64,000 nucleotides of DNA. Source: Paenibacillus daejeonensis DSM 15491. GTDB taxonomy: Bacteria > Bacillota > Bacilli > Paenibacillales > Paenibacillaceae. Positions 46,887 to 55,517 of this stretch are shown piece after piece; the stretch's first letter is position 1; each line of letters starts with the position of its first letter. The notes under the pieces are model-generated. The model did no database searches. It was not told the origin of the DNA and worked only from the letters and a program-made list of their open reading frames with translations. The stretch covers positions 279,933-343,932 of the forward strand of contig NZ_KB899666.1 in the NCBI RefSeq assembly GCF_000378385.1. Direction: 5' to 3'. The position numbers were made by a program, and so were the translations under genes.

Positions 46887-47414
46887 ATGTTGGACAATGT
46901 GATCCTCGGAATGTTATTGCAAGGAAAAATGAGTGGTTATGATTTGAAGAAGATCATCGAGCAATCCGTTGGTATCTTTTACAAAGTGAGCTATGGAAGT
47001 CTATATCCTACACTGAAGCGTATGTCTGAACAGGGGTTGATCGACGAGGAAGAAACGGGCAATACCAAGAACAAGAAGCTGTATTCCATCCGGCCAGAAG
47101 GGACCGAGTCATTTCAACGCTGGTTGAAGGAGCCGCTGCAAGCGAATAAGCGCGAGCATTTAATCAAAATTTTTTTCTACGACTATTTGGATGAGTCCAC
47201 AAGGCAGCAGCAGTTAGAGGCCTACCAGCGCGGCATCCAAATGCAAATCGCCCAGATGGAAGCCGTCCAGCAGATCGTTGCCGGCGAACTGGAGCACATT
47301 GAGAATAAAGAAGACTACTACCATCGTCTCAGTGTGATGTACTATGGCATTCAATTTTTCAAGATGGAAAATGACTGGTTAGAGACCATTAGAACCCGGG
47401 GGAAACTAAATTGA
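46887..47414 (+). CDS. PadR-family transcriptional regulator
   Basis: 175 residues. The N-terminal winged helix (VILGMLLQGKMSGYDLKKIIEQ, YGSLYPTLKRMSEQGLI) is followed by the Vir_act_alpha_C helical domain (about 90-175). AGGAGG lies 10 bases before the ATG. The gene after it overlaps its stop, so it probably controls a membrane protease, a common pattern for PadR genes. Confidence 0.95.
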   Translation: MLDNVILGMLLQGKMSGYDLKKIIEQSVGIFYKVSYGSLYPTLKRMSEQGLIDEEETGNTKNKKLYSIRPEGTESFQRWLKEPLQANKREHLIKIFFYDYLDESTRQQQLEAYQRGIQMQIAQMEAVQQIVAGELEHIENKEDYYHRLSVMYYGIQFFKMENDWLETIRTRGKLN

Positions 47415-48163
47415 CAACAGAAAGCCGCTTTGCACCTAAACGTCCGTATCTTGCCATTGTTCTGTTACAGCTTGTCCTTGCCATTGGCCTGGTAGGGGCG
47501 GGCGCTTATATCACTATTTCGGGACGAACAGATCTGCAGCCCGCCTTTGTAGCTTTCATTCCCTTCACTATTATTTTGCTACTGTATTTGGCTTTGAAAA
47601 CCCGCTGGCGCACCTTCTTCTTCGACGGACTGTTGAACGTGAAGGGGAAACAATGGCTGGATTACACGCCTCTGGCAGCCATTCTATTGATCGTGTGGGT
47701 GTCGGCCCAAGGTATCCAGATCGCTCCTGCCACTCAGATCGCCTATCTTGTAACTTTTGCACTATTAGTCGGATTTGTTGAAGAGGTGCTGTATCGGGGA
47801 ATCATTCTGCGGCTGCTGCTGCCCAAAGGGCGTCTCCTGGCTGTCCTGGTATCCAGCGTGTTGTTTGGCGTAACACATCTGCTGAATGCTGTAGGCGGCC
47901 AGTCGCTGACCGACACCCTGGTTCAAGTCGTATACGCATTTCTGATCGGGATGGTTCTTGCTCTGCTCGTATTGAAGCACCGCGCCTTGCCCTTGGCTAT
48001 CCTGTTCCACGCTGTACATAATTTCATTCAATTTGCTGCAAAGAGTCCTGCGGGAGGCACAACGGGGTACGATCTGCTCATTATGCTCATCTTGGCTTGC
48101 TCTGCGTTGTATCTATGGAAATCCGACAAAACAGCTTCGTTCCATCCATCGCCAGCGATTTAG
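47411..48163 (+). CDS. CPBP family intramembrane metalloprotease
   Basis: 250 residues starting at TTG 47411, overlapping the PadR stop (TTGA). Seven to eight hydrophobic segments. The ABI/CPBP motifs are FVEEVLYRG (EExxxR), FGVTHLLNA (FxxxH) and HAVHNFI (HxxxN). Related proteins handle bacteriocin self-immunity or prenyl-protein processing; a role here is unknown. Confidence 0.9.
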   Translation: MTTESRFAPKRPYLAIVLLQLVLAIGLVGAGAYITISGRTDLQPAFVAFIPFTIILLLYLALKTRWRTFFFDGLLNVKGKQWLDYTPLAAILLIVWVSAQGIQIAPATQIAYLVTFALLVGFVEEVLYRGIILRLLLPKGRLLAVLVSSVLFGVTHLLNAVGGQSLTDTLVQVVYAFLIGMVLALLVLKHRALPLAILFHAVHNFIQFAAKSPAGGTTGYDLLIMLILACSALYLWKSDKTASFHPSPAI

Positions 48164-48235
48164 AGCCACCTTGTCTGGCGCTTGGTCCGGGGCTGCCACT
48201 CTCCTCACCCACAGGTCCCGCACTCCATTGATCAC

Positions 48236-48281
48236 AAAAAAACTCCGAAACCCTTAAGTACCAAGGATTTCGGAGTTGCTT
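48236..48281 (-). terminator. strong terminator, probably the original guaA terminator
   Basis: AACTCCGAAA-CCTT / AAGG-TTTCGGAGTT stem with seven U on the minus strand, right after the displaced guaA 3' end at 48288-48338. On the plus strand it may also end the CPBP protease transcript. Confidence 0.85.
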
Positions 48282-48287
48282 TTATGC

Positions 48288-48338
48288 CTATTCCCACTCA
48301 ATCGTAGCCAGCGGCTTCGACGTGACGTCGTAGACGAT
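48288..48338 (-). repeat. duplicated guaA 3' end (att-like site, left)
   Basis: 49 of 51 bases match the real guaA end at 50837-50887, including the stop codon. One change turns codon Pro to Leu in the encoded tail (PPATIEWE to PLATIEWE). The match ends abruptly after AGACGAT on one side and at the stop codon on the other, as seen for attachment-site duplications. Confidence 0.85.
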
Positions 48339-48350
48339 TTATAATCTTCT

Positions 48351-48461
48351 ATGGAGATTCTGGTCGGAACCATGGAACAGGAGATCAAACTGCGTGAGGT
48401 ACACATCCCTGCCGACTTCAAAGAAGAGCTGAAGACGACAACCAAACGTATCATGTCATAG
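48351..48461 (+). CDS. 36-residue frame beside the left guaA repeat
   Basis: MEILVGTMEQEIKLREVHIP and then 16 further residues, ending KRIMS. It has no ribosome site and begins 12 bases after the repeat. The Arg/Lys/Glu-rich text looks like the end of a larger protein, perhaps a recombinase C-terminus, which would suit the setting, but I do not recognise it with certainty. Confidence 0.3.
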   Translation: MEILVGTMEQEIKLREVHIPADFKEELKTTTKRIMS

Positions 48462-48520
48462 CACGGACGGATTAGCATCACTACAAAAATACTACACCTT
48501 AGTAAACAAGACCCCAATAC

Positions 48521-48552
48521 AAAAAATAAGACCCGTCTTGATAACGAGTCTT
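48521..48552 (-). terminator. intrinsic terminator after the stalk-domain gene
   Basis: AAGACTCGT / AGACGGGTCTT stem on the minus strand followed by ATTTTTTG, just after the gene stop. Confidence 0.85.
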
Positions 48553-48559
48553 AAATGAA

Positions 48560-49630
48560 TTATGGATTAGAGATCGTAAATACGCCGTTTTCAATGATAT
48601 AATTTAGTGCATATTCAGCAGCATAGTAGTCCATGCTATAATCTGGTACATACTCCACACCTTCAATATAAAGTTCCACAACGTGAGCCAGCGAACCAAG
48701 GAACGCTACGTTGTACACATAGATATTCTGAATCCCATTAGTTTGAATTGTTTCCATATAGATCCATGCCTCATCAGCTCCATCGATATACGTTTGAGAT
48801 GAGTCAGTCCAACGGTTTTCGTTCCACAGTTCGTTGCTGAGGAAGTTCTGCTCAGAGTCAAACATGAAGTCAAGTGGACTAGCCTGATGGTATTCCAGGA
48901 CATAGTTCGTTACGGTGATGCGATCGCCAATATACATCATGGTCCGATAGCGATGATCTGGTCCACCATTGACGATTTGACCGCTCGGATCATAGACTAC
49001 AGCTGGTGTTCCCCAGCTTGCAGGGAATCGTGTGCGGAATCCGGTAACGTCCACATGGACTTTTGTATTTCTATCTTGTGAATACGTGGTGTCCTTTGCA
49101 AACCACAAGTTATCTGCGCCTGCTTTGTTGTAGATCGCAAATACCATGGAGTCCATCATTTTGTGTTGAACCACTTTCGCGTTGAATGCTTTTGTGAACG
49201 CCATTAATGGAACCATGAGCGTATCATTCATTGTGAACGTTGAATGTGGCAGGATCACCTCACCATTACTGGTCCAAAGTCGCTTACTGCCCGGTGTGGT
49301 CTTAACGAAACGACCATCGATCGTGAATATGCTAAGCTTTGCTTTCGCATCCCATTGCACGCTACCGCCTAAAGCCAGCGTTACTGCAGCAGCTGGTATG
49401 TAGGTTGAACCATTGCGTTCAATCGGTGTCAGATTACCGCGGTTACCAGCGAAGCTCAAGAAACGACCATTCGCGATGTACGTGGATTCATTCAGCTCAA
49501 CCAGCACCTGTCTCTCTTTACCGGTGATTGCTGCATGCGCCACCCCACTATCCCCCAGACCAAACGGAACAACCAAAGCCAACAACATGACGAGCACCAA
49601 ACTTTTAATTATAACTTTCGACAAACTCAA
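48560..49630 (-). CDS. exported stalk-domain (copper amine oxidase N-domain-like) protein
   Basis: 356 residues with a Sec signal peptide (hydrophobic core 8-30, likely cut after HAA near residue 34). Residues about 50-160 form the stalk domain (RNGSTYIPAAAVTLALGGSVQWDAK, then VPLMAFTKAFNAKVV), common in secreted Paenibacillaceae proteins where it may bind the cell wall. The C-terminal half (about 170-356) is not recognised. It lies inside the guaA-flanked segment. Confidence 0.8.
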   Translation of the reverse strand: MSLSKVIIKSLVLVMLLALVVPFGLGDSGVAHAAITGKERQVLVELNESTYIANGRFLSFAGNRGNLTPIERNGSTYIPAAAVTLALGGSVQWDAKAKLSIFTIDGRFVKTTPGSKRLWTSNGEVILPHSTFTMNDTLMVPLMAFTKAFNAKVVQHKMMDSMVFAIYNKAGADNLWFAKDTTYSQDRNTKVHVDVTGFRTRFPASWGTPAVVYDPSGQIVNGGPDHRYRTMMYIGDRITVTNYVLEYHQASPLDFMFDSEQNFLSNELWNENRWTDSSQTYIDGADEAWIYMETIQTNGIQNIYVYNVAFLGSLAHVVELYIEGVEYVPDYSMDYYAAEYALNYIIENGVFTISNP

Positions 49631-49707
49631 CGCCTCCTAAAGAAATATATTTTGATCTAACCTTAAAATTTCGTCCATCCTCGACTCGCCCCCGTCAGAT
49701 TTTACTG

Positions 49708-50319
49708 TTAGGTCTTCAATTCCTTGACATACTTCTCAGCCTTGTAATCTTTCTTAATCTCATGAAGCACAGCAGTAGTCGCCTCATTCCATGACTCTAA
49801 AATCATTCTAGGCTCAGCTTCAATTCTATCCCTAACCGCTTTAATGTCGTCCATCCTAAAATCTTCTATCATCTTTATTAGATCGCTTCTATCCAGCAGT
49901 TTCACATGATTAATTCCTGCTAAAGTCTCGCATGGTTCTGTGAACTTCGCTGATGCAATCACAATCGCTTTTTTCGCTTTATAGTATCTCATACATGAAA
50001 ACACCTCTTGCACCGCACTTATACCAACAAGATTATCAACCGCATATCTTTTAGCCTGTACTACATTTCTAATCCCTTCTCGATCAGTAAATACAAGGTC
50101 TGCTCCGAAATCCCTACTGCTCTTCGTTTTATATACCCCTTGGTAGCCTAATGCAATGAATAGTCTATAAAGATACATCTCAAAATCTAGGCCATCAGTC
50201 ATTTCATCTATTTCCTTCATTCCAATCACTTTTAAATCCCTTTTGTTTAAAATTCCTTTTTTAGGCTGAACTTGATGTTGTTTGATAGACTTCTGATAAA
50301 TTATCGTGATGATAATCAA
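49708..50319 (-). CDS. Mrr-like restriction endonuclease-fold protein, possibly with a broken start
   Basis: 203 residues as read. The core SSRDFGADLVFTDREGIRN followed by VVQAKRY has the GxD..QxK catalytic pattern of Mrr_cat nucleases (about residues 70-91). The only in-frame starts are inside a hydrophobic stretch: in-frame text continues upstream (IAIIGVLLLIAVLIIITIIY) as a membrane helix, but the ATG with AGGAGGAG at about 50361-50363 is in another frame that stops after five codons. A frameshift near the start is likely, or an unusual start codon is used. Mrr-like proteins with a membrane anchor occur in defence settings (inference). Confidence 0.75.
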   Translation of the reverse strand: MIIITIIYQKSIKQHQVQPKKGILNKRDLKVIGMKEIDEMTDGLDFEMYLYRLFIALGYQGVYKTKSSRDFGADLVFTDREGIRNVVQAKRYAVDNLVGISAVQEVFSCMRYYKAKKAIVIASAKFTEPCETLAGINHVKLLDRSDLIKMIEDFRMDDIKAVRDRIEAEPRMILESWNEATTAVLHEIKKDYKAEKYVKELKT

Positions 50320-50508
50320 TACGGCGATTAGTAAAAGGACTCCTATTATAGCGATACCGCCATCTCCTCCTAACCAGTCTTAAAAGATCAATATAACATC
50401 CTATGTATGTAGTTAAATATTACTACATTTAGGCCATTTGAACCATAGGTTCACGCAGAATGTATTGAAATTTCTTTTTTATTTAACAATAAACTTCATG
50501 GAACTATG

Positions 50509-50538
50509 AAAAAAGCCATCTCTAAATAGAAATGGCTT
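50509..50538 (-). terminator. hairpin terminator in the guaA-downstream gap
   Basis: AAGCCAT / ATGGCTT stem with a 12-base loop followed by U-rich text on the minus strand. The gap 50386-50836 holds this, the next terminator, and a further hairpin at about 50768-50815, but no gene. Confidence 0.6.
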
Positions 50539-50679
50539 GAACTAAAGACTCGTAAAAGAACACTAGCAGCCCACTTCATATTCCTGATTGAAATCAAATT
50601 GGTTCATTTTCAAAGCAGTTCTTTATGTTTATTGAAGCCAAAATTCATATTTAGTCCTCCCACTCCTATTTCAACCAAC

Positions 50680-50724
50680 AAAAAAACTCCCTTCTATCTG
50701 CAAACAACTCAGATAAAAGAAAGT
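50680..50724 (-). terminator. intrinsic terminator downstream of guaA
   Basis: ACTTTCTTTTATCTG / CAGATAGAAGGGAGT, a 15-base-pair stem allowing G-U, followed by seven U on the minus strand. It probably came with the inserted segment and replaces the one at 48236-48281. Confidence 0.8.
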
Positions 50725-50836
50725 AATTTTTCACACTCTATAGTTGCACTTTAACTGGAAATCATCATGCAGCCTATGCCAGAAACCCTTATAGATCAAG
50801 GATTCCCGGCATCAAACTACATCATTTAAATCCAAT

Positions 50837-50887
50837 CTATTCCCACTCAATCGTAGCCGGCGGCTTCGACGTAACGTCGTAGACGAT
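50837..50887 (-). repeat. guaA 3' end (att-like site, right)
   Basis: The in-gene partner of the copy at 48288-48338, 49 of 51 identical. Downstream of the right copy a GAAACCCTTATAGATCAAGGATT hairpin resembles, in degenerate form, the stem next to the left copy. Confidence 0.85.
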
Positions 50888-52375
50888 CCGGTTGACGTTG
50901 TCCACTTCGTTGACGATACGGACGGAGATTTTCTCCAGCACGTCCCACGGGATACGCGCCCAGTCGGCGGTCATGCCGTCGATGGAGGTGACGGCACGGA
51001 TGCCGACGGTGTACGAGTACGTACGCGCGTCGCCCATGACGCCGACACTCTTCATGTTCGGCAGCGCTGTGAAGTACTGCCAGATCTCGCGGTCGAGGCC
51101 AGCTGCAGCAATTTCTTCGCGCAGGATGGCATCGGATTCGCGGACGATCGTCAGCTTCTCCTCGGTCACTTCGCCCAGTACGCGGATCGCCAGACCCGGT
51201 CCAGGGAACGGTTGACGGTGTACGATCTCATCCGGCAGACCGCACTCTTCGCCGACCTTGCGAACCTCGTCCTTGAACAGCGCCTTCAGCGGCTCGATGA
51301 GCTTGAATTTCATGTCCTCAGGCAGACCACCAACGTTGTGGTGCGACTTGATCGTCTGCGCCGTCGCCGTACCGCTCTCGACGATATCCGTATAGAGCGT
51401 GCCTTGGGCCAAGAATGTAAAATCGTCGAATTGCGCCGATTCTTCTTCGAAGACGCGGATAAATTCGTTACCGATGTTTTTCCGTTTGATCTCGGGATCA
51501 GAGATGCCATGCAGCTTGTCCATGAAACGGTCGCGGGCATCAATTTTGACAACCTTCATATCGAACTTGCCGACAAAGGTTTCCATGACGCTATCCGCTT
51601 CGCCTTTGCGCAGCAGACCATGATCGATGAACATACAGGTCAGCTGATCGCCAATTGCTTTGTGGATCAGGATCGCTACAACCGAAGAGTCTACGCCGCC
51701 CGAGAGCGCGCACAGCACCTTGCGGTCGCCAACTTCTTCACGGATTTCACGGATCGTATCTTCAATAAAGGTCTCCATGCTCCAGTTGCCTTCGCAGCCG
51801 CAGACTTCGTACAGGAAGTTGCGGATCATGTCGTTGCCGTTCAGCGAGTGGCGAACCTCCGGATGGAACTGCACCGCGAAGAAGTTTTTCTCCGGATGGC
51901 TCATCGCGGCGATTGGCGCGCTCGGCGTGCCTGCATCGAGTTTGAAACCTTCTGGCAGTGTGACGACATGGTCGCCATGACTCATCCATACGGATTGCTT
52001 GACTTCCAGTCCTTGAATCAGCTGCGAACCTTCAACAAACTCTACCTCAGCTTTGCCGTACTCACGCTTGCCTGCCCGCTGTACCTGTCCGTTCAACTGA
52101 TGCGACATCAGCTGCATGCCATAACAAATACCGAAGATCGGAATCCCCAGGTCATAGACCCCTGGATCGACCAGCGGCGAGTTCTCCTCGTACACACTTG
52201 CAGGTCCGCCGGAGAAGACGATTCCTTTGGGCTGCAGTTCCTTGATGCGTTCCACTGTCGTGTTGTATGGCAGCAATTCGCTGTACACGCCCAGATCACG
52301 AATCCGTCTTGCAATTAGCTGATTGTATTGCCCACCAAAGTCGAGGACAACAATAATTTCATTTGGCTTTTCCAT
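50837..52375 (-). CDS. guaA: GMP synthase (glutamine-hydrolysing)
   Basis: 512 residues, the usual length. It aminates XMP to GMP. The N-terminal class I amidotransferase domain has GICYGMQLM (nucleophilic Cys) and FHPEVRHS; the ATP-pyrophosphatase domain has the P-loop [10 protein letters not shown], and the C-terminal dimer domain has [16 protein letters not shown] and ends PPATIEWE. It is transcribed alone from the promoter at 52405-52434. The 3' end is the insertion site of the segment to its left. Confidence 0.98.
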   Translation of the reverse strand: MEKPNEIIVVLDFGGQYNQLIARRIRDLGVYSELLPYNTTVERIKELQPKGIVFSGGPASVYEENSPLVDPGVYDLGIPIFGICYGMQLMSHQLNGQVQRAGKREYGKAEVEFVEGSQLIQGLEVKQSVWMSHGDHVVTLPEGFKLDAGTPSAPIAAMSHPEKNFFAVQFHPEVRHSLNGNDMIRNFLYEVCGCEGNWSMETFIEDTIREIREEVGDRKVLCALSGGVDSSVVAILIHKAIGDQLTCMFIDHGLLRKGEADSVMETFVGKFDMKVVKIDARDRFMDKLHGISDPEIKRKNIGNEFIRVFEEESAQFDDFTFLAQGTLYTDIVESGTATAQTIKSHHNVGGLPEDMKFKLIEPLKALFKDEVRKVGEECGLPDEIVHRQPFPGPGLAIRVLGEVTEEKLTIVRESDAILREEIAAAGLDREIWQYFTALPNMKSVGVMGDARTYSYTVGIRAVTSIDGMTADWARIPWDVLEKISVRIVNEVDNVNRIVYDVTSKPPATIEWE

Positions 52376-52404
52376 TCCCGAGCCTCCCTCAATTCATAAC
52401 GAAT

Positions 52405-52434
52405 ATTATATCGAATCTCGGCGAAACGAGTCAA
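52405..52434 (-). promoter_or_regulatory. promoter of guaA
   Basis: TTGACT (52429-52434) and TATAAT (52405-52410) on the minus strand, 18 bases apart, about 30 bases before the guaA start. Confidence 0.75.
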
Positions 52435-52469
52435 GGTATTCCTGTGCTTGTCTGCATAGGTTCCAACGG

Positions 52470-52733
52470 TCAAGCCAGCGGTTTGGATCGCCACGCGACA
52501 GTCGCACAGACGAGGAGCAACAACCAGGCCATACCCGGCAAGTGCTGCTGGTACAGAACATAGCTCAGGATAGCCCACACACTAACCAGACCCATAACAA
52601 AAAACGCGCTTGTCCGAACGGGATTACGGGTTCGTTTGGCTACCCGACGAAGGATAAAACCCCCAAGTAGCCCAAAAAGCGCGAAAAGTGCTACTACACT
52701 AAATAAGAATGCCAGATAGGTTCCCAACCTCAT
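52470..52733 (-). CDS. small membrane protein of unknown function
   Basis: 87 residues from the ATG at 52733, with three hydrophobic segments (about 4-28, 43-60 and 66-80) and a basic RRVAKRTRN loop. GGGAGGG lies unusually close to this ATG; a TTG at 52778 is an alternative start. No family recognised. It lies between guaA and the transglutaminase operon, facing the same way. Confidence 0.55.
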   Translation of the reverse strand: MRLGTYLAFLFSVVALFALFGLLGGFILRRVAKRTRNPVRTSAFFVMGLVSVWAILSYVLYQQHLPGMAWLLLLVCATVAWRSKPLA

Positions 52734-52800
52734 CCCTCCCTTGACCTGAACCGTATCATCCCAGGAACTGGAAGTCAACAGCTGCGCACCTACAAACGAG

Positions 52801-52840
52801 AAAGCCGGCCGTCCAAGAACATCCCTGGGCCGGACGGCCG
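52801..52840 (-). terminator. terminator-like hairpin after the transglutaminase operon
   Basis: CGGCCGTCC / GGACGGCCG stem with a 17-base loop on the minus strand followed by the U-poor GCTTTCTCGTTTG; a weak U-tract. Confidence 0.6.
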
Positions 52841-52844
52841 CTCC

Positions 52845-55517
52845 TCATTTCGCTTCGCGCCTGCCGGGCAGACTCGGTGTGCTCAGGTTCAAGATGGAAC
52901 GCAGGGAGCGTCTCCCCGTCATCCCGGCTTGCAGCTCAGTGAGAACCGCGCGTAGTTCACCCGGGTCCGGATGCTGCCATGCCCCTGCACCATAACGAGC
53001 ATCTTCCTCCCACCTGACCAGTGTTAGCAGACACTCGGCAACTGAGGAAGACATAGTCAGCGATCTGACATACTCCCGACCGGACACATGCATCCGACGG
53101 CCGCCATACGTGCGCGCAACCAGTGGCCACAGCTGCCTAATCACTGCAAGGAGCTTGTGCCGGGTTGGACGCCCTGCCCCACAAGCCCGTTGGTAGCTCC
53201 GAAGGGCGAGAGCCAGCACAACCTTGTTGCGCCTCTCCCAGAGCACTAGCACAGCTACAGCCAACATCATAAAGCCGATGAACCAGATGGTTGCCGCTCT
53301 CAAGGACCAGAGCTCACGAGCTTCATTCACCACCGATTGCATATGCTGACCCATCTCCAGCGAGTAGTCCGCACCGGACTGCAGTCCAAGCGCGACATGC
53401 TGGGCGGTCCACTCACCAGCTTGCTGTACTCCCTGAGTCCAACGAGTCAGAGTATCCCCATCGCTGCCCGTGAAACGTCCACTGTCCTGACCCACGCCCT
53501 GATCAGCATCCACTCCACTGCCAGTCGCTCCCACGGCTACAGTCGTTCCAACTGCCGCTGGCGGTGTCGGGTCAAATCGCACCCAGCCGCTGCCTTCAAT
53601 ATAGGCTTCGACCCAAGCATGTGCATCCCGTTGATCAACATCCGCACGATACCCGTAGGATATGAGCTCAGCATCGCCTGCTGAAGCTCCTGCTCCCTGC
53701 TCCAATAGCGGCTGCGCCAGCGGAGTCGTAGGCGAGGCAAAACCTTTGACCCAACGGGCTGGAATATCCAGCGTCCGCAGCATCACCGTCATTGCGCTGG
53801 CAAAATGAACACAGTATCCCGTCTGCTGATCGAACAGGAAGTGGTCTACGAAGTCCTGTCCCGCTCCCGGGACGGCCGTATCCTGCAAGGTATAGCGGTA
53901 ATTCTCCTGCAAAAAACGCTCCATGGCCAACGCACGCGCATAGGCATCACTGCCAGCTGCTTCCGTAATTGTACGGGCGAGCGCCGTTGTCCGCTCCGAT
54001 ACGCTTGAGGGCAGCTGCAATGCATCACGGATTTGTATTTCCTGCACCGGAGACATCTCGTCCCTCCCGCGCGAATTACCGACCACCGTCCGCTCATGCG
54101 ACAGCTCCGAAACTCGACTCTCCAGCTCAACTCTGCTCACTGCCACCCGCTTGCGCGCCGGAAATAAGCTATCCGTTCGCCGATCCCGCTCATAGGAGAT
54201 CATACGCTCGCTGCCCGCATCGACCCGCAGCACTCTTGTGTCGATACCCACCGAGAATAGTGGCAGCCCTGCTTGGGGCTGCGGATACTCCAACCTATAT
54301 CTAATGGCTGGATCAGGAGAATCGCCGAGAGCGGCAGAGTAGATGGATTCATCATTTTGCGGTTGTCCTGCCAAGGCCTGAATCATTCGCTCGCTTGCAT
54401 AAGGCAAGTCCAGCGGGGACGCCAGTCTTTCTGGAGACGAGGTATGCCAGCCACTGCCGTCATAGAAGGTCTTGGCCTCGCCACGCCAGTAGGTGACCGG
54501 GGCGGTCGCATACGCTGTGAACAATAGCGACTCTCCCGAGGCGAGCGGAGCTCCTAATCGGCTATCGTCATCCCCGTAGCCTAATTGTACCGGTTGCTGT
54601 CCCGCAGTCGTCTGGGCTCCTGCCCGGTCAGACGCATGCCGGACTCCCGCCTCACGGTGCATGGTTCGCATGAGCCATGCCTCACCCTGCTCCTGCCAAT
54701 GCGCCGCCCAGGGCGCAGGCTCGTCAGCTGTGGGGCGTTCAGATGCTGCCCACCAACCAGCTCCCAACAACATGGTGACCGCCAGTAGGGCAGCCCCCAG
54801 CCAGCGTAACGGCCAGCCGTTCTGACGCGGCGCTTCCTTCGTTTGCACCGCAGCAGCGACAGCATGAAAAGCCCGATTGTAGGTCAGCAGCACCGCCAGT
54901 ATCCCGCCAGCAATCAGAATACGCAGCAGCGGCATTAGCGCATCGATACCGAACCACCACTCCAGGTTCAGCACAAACAGCCCCGTGGCCAGTGCTATAC
55001 CCGCTCCCCAACCGCGGAGCCACATCAACGACTGGATGGCGCAAGATAGGGCCATGCAGCCGCTTAGAAGCAAGACCGTCCGCAGCTCGGGAGAGAGTAT
55101 AGGTTTCCCTGCCATCAACATCCTTGCATCCTCCAGGAAGACGGTTGTCAGCCGGGGCAACCAGCTGCCTAAACCCGATCCGCCGTAATATAGCCACGGA
55201 ACGGCGAGAGCCAGACCGGCGCCCAGCAGAAGGGGCAGACGTTTCCAGGACAATACCAGGGTGCCACACACCAGCGCAAAAGCCACACTATAGATAATCA
55301 CATCTACACGGGTAAGATCGGTCCATGCAGAAATATACGACAGCGGCAGCAGCCATTCGCGAAGCAGCACAAAGAGCAGCAGGCTGGTTATCGCCCGGAC
55401 AAGCCAAGCCGGAGGCGGCGCTTCGTCTGATACGGACGGAATTGTTTTGCCGCTTAGGCTTGCCCCGCCGGTTTGGGTTCCAGCTGTCACCCTGCGCCCT
55501 TTAAGAAATGCCAACAT
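52845..55517 (-). CDS. transglutaminase-like membrane protein (TgpA family)
   Basis: 890 residues. Five to seven membrane helices occupy about 35-270. The outer transglutaminase-like domain (about 440-680) has TGYCVHFASAMTVMLR with the catalytic Cys, RDAHAWVEAYIEG (His) and VRFDPTPP (Asp). A further helix follows at about 755-780 and a cytosolic tail. Start overlaps DUF58 by 17 bases. This MoxR-DUF58-TgpA set is widespread and thought to be involved in envelope processes; exact function is unknown. Confidence 0.93.
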   Translation of the reverse strand: MLAFLKGRRVTAGTQTGGASLSGKTIPSVSDEAPPPAWLVRAITSLLLFVLLREWLLPLSYISAWTDLTRVDVIIYSVAFALVCGTLVLSWKRLPLLLGAGLALAVPWLYYGGSGLGSWLPRLTTVFLEDARMLMAGKPILSPELRTVLLLSGCMALSCAIQSLMWLRGWGAGIALATGLFVLNLEWWFGIDALMPLLRILIAGGILAVLLTYNRAFHAVAAAVQTKEAPRQNGWPLRWLGAALLAVTMLLGAGWWAASERPTADEPAPWAAHWQEQGEAWLMRTMHREAGVRHASDRAGAQTTAGQQPVQLGYGDDDSRLGAPLASGESLLFTAYATAPVTYWRGEAKTFYDGSGWHTSSPERLASPLDLPYASERMIQALAGQPQNDESIYSAALGDSPDPAIRYRLEYPQPQAGLPLFSVGIDTRVLRVDAGSERMISYERDRRTDSLFPARKRVAVSRVELESRVSELSHERTVVGNSRGRDEMSPVQEIQIRDALQLPSSVSERTTALARTITEAAGSDAYARALAMERFLQENYRYTLQDTAVPGAGQDFVDHFLFDQQTGYCVHFASAMTVMLRTLDIPARWVKGFASPTTPLAQPLLEQGAGASAGDAELISYGYRADVDQRDAHAWVEAYIEGSGWVRFDPTPPAAVGTTVAVGATGSGVDADQGVGQDSGRFTGSDGDTLTRWTQGVQQAGEWTAQHVALGLQSGADYSLEMGQHMQSVVNEARELWSLRAATIWFIGFMMLAVAVLVLWERRNKVVLALALRSYQRACGAGRPTRHKLLAVIRQLWPLVARTYGGRRMHVSGREYVRSLTMSSSVAECLLTLVRWEEDARYGAGAWQHPDPGELRAVLTELQAGMTGRRSLRSILNLSTPSLPGRREAK

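Larger units (their letters stand above)
48288..50887. mobile_element. small genomic island or remnant inserted at guaA (inferred)
   Basis: About 2.5 kb between two 51-base copies of the guaA 3' end in direct orientation. It holds a stalk-domain exported protein and a Mrr-like nuclease gene with a damaged start, plus a 36-residue frame next to the left repeat. The guaA 3' end is a known insertion site of genomic islands (family knowledge). No complete integrase is present, so the element is probably decayed or mobilised by another one. Confidence 0.7.
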
